Under the pieces are notes generated by a model. It was given only the letters and a program-made list of their open reading frames with translations. It ran no database searches and was not told the origin of the DNA. A stretch of 64,000 bases of DNA from the NCBI GenBank assembly GCA_011634665.1, contig WAEK01000012.1:620001-684000 (forward strand), written 5' to 3'. The translations under genes and the position numbers were made by a program. Below, piece by piece: positions 59,901 through 64,000 of the stretch (positions within the stretch are counted from its first letter, which is position 1; every line of letters begins with the position of its first letter). Source of the stretch: Mortierella sp. BCC40632 (Eukaryota > Mortierellomycota > Mortierellomycetes > Mortierellales > Mortierellaceae).

Positions 59901-59908
59901 TATAAAAG
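59901..59908 (+). promoter_or_regulatory. TATA box of the ammonium transporter gene
   Basis: TATAAAAG 299 nt before the ATG, followed by a C/T-rich leader (59925-60190). Confidence 0.6.
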
Positions 59909-60199
59909 AACGCTGTCGATCCAGCAACTCTTTCTCTGCACACTCACTCAGTCCTTTGCTCTCTTCTGCTGACTTTCCGCTCGCCTGGCTATTTGCTTAT
60001 TCCAGTCTCGGCTGCTCAGCTCCCCCGCAACCATCCTTTCTTGACCTTTTCTCATCCTGCTTCCTCATCTCCCTTTATCCCTTTCATTGCTTTTTCACCA
60101 GTTACACATCATCAGTACCAACAGATCGACAATTGGCACAGAGTTCTCGTTCCAGCCTTCACTCCTTTCGCACATACGACTCACTCCCCTTATCGCACT

Positions 60200-61740
60200 A
60201 TGAACTCCACGGATCCATCTGCGGAGCCTCTCATCGGCTCCCAGTATCAGGCCGGCGATATCGCATGGACACTGACGTCCACAGGCCTAGTCTGGCTTAT
60301 GATCCCTGGCATTGGCTACTTCTACTCTGGCATGGCCCGCAGCAAGAATGCCCTTTCTCTGATCATGCTCAGCTGCTGTTCTATCGCCGTTGTCTCCTTC
60401 CAGGTACTGACTTACCACTGGCTTATGCACTAAAACTCAGTACCTTTCTGGGCAAAGGAACTCATTTTTCTCCCTTGGTGTATTCTGGCTATTAGTGGTT
60501 TTTGTTTGGCTACTCGCTGGCATTTAGCAAGTCTGGCAGCAAGTTCATCGGCAACTTTGAAAATGCTTTCCTTCAAGGTGTTCTGGATGCCCCCTCGGTC
60601 GGTTCGTCCAAAATCCCTGATGTGGTTTTCATGATCTACCAGTGCATGTTCGCATGCTTGACTCCTGCCTTGGCTATCGGCGCTGCTGCTGAACGTGGTC
60701 GTATTCTCCCAACACTGGTGTTCATCTTTCTCTGGACTACATTCGTCTACGATTTCTTGGCTTGTTGGACATGGAGTGGAAATGGTTGGAGCTATGTCAT
60801 GGGTGGATTAGATTTCGCAGGAGGAACGCCAGTTCACATTAGCTCCGGTGGCGCCGCTCTGGCATATGCTATCATCCTTGGACGTCGTGCGGGTGACAAG
60901 AGAGATTTCCGTCCGCACAGCATGAGCAACGTAGTGATTGGTACCTGCTTCATCTGGTTCGGCTGGTTCGGATTCAACGGTGGTTCGGCTCTCTCCGCAA
61001 ACTTGCGTGCTGCCATGGCCTGTGTAGTCACCAACTTGGCAGCATCCGTCGGAGGTCTGACCTGGGTCTTGCTTGATTACCGCCATGAACACAAACTCTC
61101 TGTACTCGGTTTCTGCTCAGGTGCTGTTGCTGGTTTGGTGGCCATCACCCCTGGATCCGGATATGTGTCGCCAGCCTCAAGTGTCGCCATCGGCTTCCTC
61201 GGTTCGCTCTCTTGCAACATGGCTGTCCGATTGAAGCACCACCTCAAGTACGACGATGCCTTTGATGTTTTTGCAGTCCATGGCGTTGGCGGAATCATCG
61301 GAAACATCCTGACAGGTGTTTTTGCACAAAGCTGGGTCGCCGCTCTGGATGGTACCACAGAGATCAAGGGAGGCTGGTTGGATCGAAACTGGATCCAGGT
61401 CGCATATCAGCTTGCAGATTCGGCAGCCGGATTGTCCTGGTCGTTCGTGGTCACTTTCCTGATTCTCTTTATCATGAACAAAATCCCAGGCCTGGCCTTG
61501 CGTGCTGACGCTCACCATGAACACCGTGGTTTGGATATTGCAGAACTGGGAGAGATGGCATACGGACATCTTGAGGAGAAGGCGGCCTCGATCCGAGGTG
61601 TCGAGAACTCGATGGAGGTCGGAGAGGCTATCTCTGGATCTCAGAGCTCTGGCAGTGTGCTTGAGGCTAAGCACTCGAATGGAAGCGTCACAACGCTGTC
61701 GCAGCAGCAGCATGCCGCTGCTGGTCCTGGATCTGCCTAA
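60200..61740 (+). CDS. Ammonium transporter (AMT/MEP family), 482 aa
   Basis: Exons 60200-60403 and 60496-61740 join in phase 0 (donor GTACTG, acceptor ATTAG). The start MNSTDPSAEP fits a short extracellular N-terminus. About eleven membrane segments follow. Family signatures are FYSGMARSKNALS, the pore segment GLDFAGGTPVHISSGGAALA with Asp and the first pore His, GWFGFNGGSA, and the second pore His in FAVHGVGGIIGNILTG. The cytosolic tail begins with HRGLDIAELGEMAYG, the regulatory CTR region that couples trimer subunits, and ends Ser/Gln-rich. It imports ammonium across the plasma membrane; some MEP proteins also sense nitrogen starvation for filamentation. Length matches fungal MEPs. Confidence 0.95.
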
Positions 61741-61920
61741 GAGCCAGTTCAGTCGGCTCCCTTTTCCCAGTGCTCCACACAATCATTTCTATACCTGCTG
61801 GCCCAATCCTGTCCAGTCATTGTTACCACTGTTACCATTGATAACGTTCTGGGACGACGATGCTTTTCCCTTCCCTACCCGCCCTGTAATATACTTCCGC
61901 AAACCACTCAGCGAAAAATG

Positions 61921-61926
61921 AATAAA
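61921..61926 (+). terminator. Poly(A) signal of the ammonium transporter gene
   Basis: AATAAA 181 nt after the stop, with TAAATAAAT just beyond. Confidence 0.6.
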
Positions 61927-61939
61927 ATAGATTAAATAA

Positions 61940-62927
61940 ATGGATCTCCTTTAGCAGTGTTCATAACAAGAAGTGATCCTGCCATGAATTGAATGAGTTC
62001 TCGTTTTTTCCAGAGCTCTATTTGTTACAAAGTGAGGAAATGTACTTGGACTGGAATATCCCTGCAGACCTGGATGGCTCCCACTGTCATGGAAGAATTC
62101 GGTATTTGCACTCTAAATCTATCTCTTCCTCATTACGGAAATCATGTGCGCGAAATATGCTGTCTCCTGTCCCCCAAGCGATAGTACTCCGTGCTCCTTT
62201 CGCGAAGCATCCGTCCTCTATCTGATGTTTGTGTAAACTCGATCCCAGTGCGCGTGTTCCCAAGAAGAATTAGAGTACTACCAAAGTAGTTTCTCGATGT
62301 ACCTGGTTTCACAGCGCTCCATGCAATCTGAGATGAGATTCCGTGCTTATTCCCTGCTGTAGATGTCTCACAGCAGAGTATCTCCAAGAATGTCCTTCTC
62401 CGCTGGCGTCTAAATGACCGTGTCATGGATGTGAAGTCAACTGGAAGTCAAAAAAAAAAAAAAAAAAAAACGAGGCGTTTCTATATTTGTCTTGGGCATC
62501 AGGATCACTATTTTCAACAGGAGTGTGCTATGGTGCAGAGTCAACTCTGAGTTACTCGAAGAATGACTTATTTATCGTCCATCCCAGAGTTGACCCCTTG
62601 CGGCATCCTATTCTCATCAGTAACCAGTGGCCAAAATGCTTTGTCGCCCTCGTCTCCCTCGTCTTGGAGAGTTCCCTATACAGATGCAAACTTTGAGATG
62701 GCTCGCAATTGCGCAGGTAACCAGCTTACAAGAGGCGTCTTTTGTGTGGCCTGAGTGAGCACGTGGTAAAAATTCCAAGCTTGATCGCCTTGAGAAGAGA
62801 AGAGAGAAAAGATATCACACTTCTTCTCTTTCCCTTATCGTCTCTCTCCCCCCCTTTGGTGACAACACTCAGCACAGCCAAAGCATCTCTCAAAACCTAC
62901 ACATATACAGCTATCCTTGGTTCCAAG
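61940..62927. other. Intergenic before DMC1
   Basis: Includes an A-run (62451-62470) and a short C/T-rich leader (62820-62860) before DMC1. Frames are below 105 codons and unrecognised. Confidence 0.5.
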
Positions 62928-64000
62928 ATGGATCAAGTCGTACGCGATCAAGACGACGTTTTGGAGGAGGAGGAAGAGGAGGAGGTAAATTTAGGAAGCT
63001 CGAGTAGCCGTCCATGGACCATTTCTTTAATTTTACTCGCAGTTGGCTAACATATTGCTTGGATGGTTGGCTGACTAGGAAATGTTTTTCACAGGTATCA
63101 CCACTTTCCACTGCATCGAGTCAATCCAGAAAACTCACTTTTGGTATTGTTTTTCCCAAGTTGCCACCAACTTTTTTTTTTTTTTGGCGAATGACTAGAA
63201 ATCGATGAGCTTCAGAGTCATGGAATCAACGTTGCGGATATTGTGAAATTGAAACAAGCAGGCGTCTGCACTGTCAGGGTAAAGAAAGAAAGAGAGAGAA
63301 AGAGAAAGTGTTGATTGAATGAGTCCACTCGTCAGAGGCATTTACAAACTACAATCTGTTTTTCTGACGGTGTCGCCCAAATTTCAGTGTGTCCAAATGA
63401 TGACTAGGAAGGCCCTGTGTCGAATCAAGGGATTCTCTGAGGTCTGTGAATCTCATAGGAAGAGCATACTTTTATTTTTTTTGACACAAGTGAAAGCTTC
63501 TCCCCCAAAGTGACTGAGACTGTCCCTTTGAATTAGGCCAAAGTTGACAAGCTCAAAGAAGCTGCCACGAAGCTCCAGAATGTCTCGTTTATCACTGGCT
63601 TGGAGTATTGTGCCCAGCGCAAGAAACTATTGGTTATATCGACAGGATCGAAGCAGCTGGACGGTCTACTTGGAGGTAAAAGCACGTGCAGTGGTAGAAC
63701 ACGATGGGGGCGTTTGAAAGGGCCAAGAAGCATTGACTCGTCTTATTTGTTTTGTTGTATATCGAAGGGGGTATTCAGTCTATGGCAATTACTGAAGCCT
63801 TTGGAGAGTTTCGAACTGGAAAGACTCAACTTGGTCACACGCTCTGTGTCATGGCACAACTTCCCACAGCCATGGGCGGAGGCAACGGAAAGGTAAACGT
63901 GCACACACTACGCCAAAGGACTAGGTGATATTTTTCGAAGCTCATTGCGGCATATTCGATTTCTAGGCCGCATACATCGACACCGAAGGCACATTCCGAC
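62928..64000 (+). CDS. DMC1: Meiotic RecA-family recombinase DMC1, N-terminal part
   Basis: Exons 62928-62984, 63095-63143, 63199-63278, 63388-63441, 63537-63675, 63768-63892 and 63965 to the window end join in phase. An acidic start ([19 protein letters not shown]) leads to [20 protein letters not shown] and [15 protein letters not shown], the helix-hairpin-helix N-terminal domain. [20 protein letters not shown] follows, then Walker [10 protein letters not shown] and YIDTEGTF at the window end. [22 protein letters not shown] and the long MAQLP..MGGGNGK loop favour DMC1 over RAD51. It forms filaments on single-stranded DNA for homologue pairing in meiosis. About two thirds of the protein is missing, so Walker B and L1/L2 cannot be checked. 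Confidence 0.9.

Overview
The window looks like nuclear DNA of an early-diverging filamentous fungus, most likely a Mortierella-type (Mortierellomycota) genome. The reasons are short spliceosomal introns (about 50-120 nt, GTAWGT donors, CTAAT-like branch sites), long A/T homopolymers everywhere, GA/CT tracts at gene starts, a fungal sterol enzyme, a fungal ammonium transporter, a secreted LEA/DUF3712-like repeat protein, and LINE plus chromodomain Ty3/gypsy retroelements. The lineage is inference; no rRNA is present to settle it.

Layout. 0.5-8.3 kb: a three-exon gene for a giant (2506 aa) secreted repeat protein. 10.9-11.7 kb: an unrecognised gene. 13.6-14.6 kb: a LUD-domain protein. 17.7-20.2 kb: a cluster of 5'-truncated LINE insertions, two with clear target-site duplications, next to a tRNA-Thr(AGU). 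20.43-34.99 kb: one 14.6-kb Mutator-like element (MULE) with about 124-bp terminal inverted repeats and a perfect 10-bp target duplication. 35.2-35.6 kb: a MITE. 35.7-64 kb: ordinary host genes, namely a disordered protein, a YIPF1/2-type Yip1 protein, an F-box/LRR protein of 1440 aa, squalene epoxidase (ERG1), a Pumilio/PUF protein, an ammonium transporter, and the 5' part of DMC1, cut by the window end.

The most unusual content is the MULE. Its main gene reads through splice-compatible exons from a Ulp1/SENP-type (C48) cysteine protease with an intact His-Asp-Cys set, through an acidic linker, into a FAR1-like zinc finger, a MULE DDE transposase core, an acidic 10-residue repeat and a SWIM-like tail. 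It therefore looks like a SUMO-protease/transposase fusion. A 6.9-kb chromovirus retrotransposon with identical 259-bp LTRs and a 5-bp TSD sits inside an 83-nt intron of that gene. A second gene in the element encodes a Cys/His-rich, coiled-coil protein and lies behind an array of hairpin-forming 22-40-bp repeats. Reading frames inside the mobile elements are broken mostly at homopolymers, while every long host gene is intact.

The host genes show no operon-like logic and are scattered on both strands. Two regulatory ideas can be read from the sequence. The PUF repeats predict binding to UGUAUAUA, and that octamer lies downstream of the PUF stop codon. GA/CT microsatellites sit in the 5' leaders of several genes.
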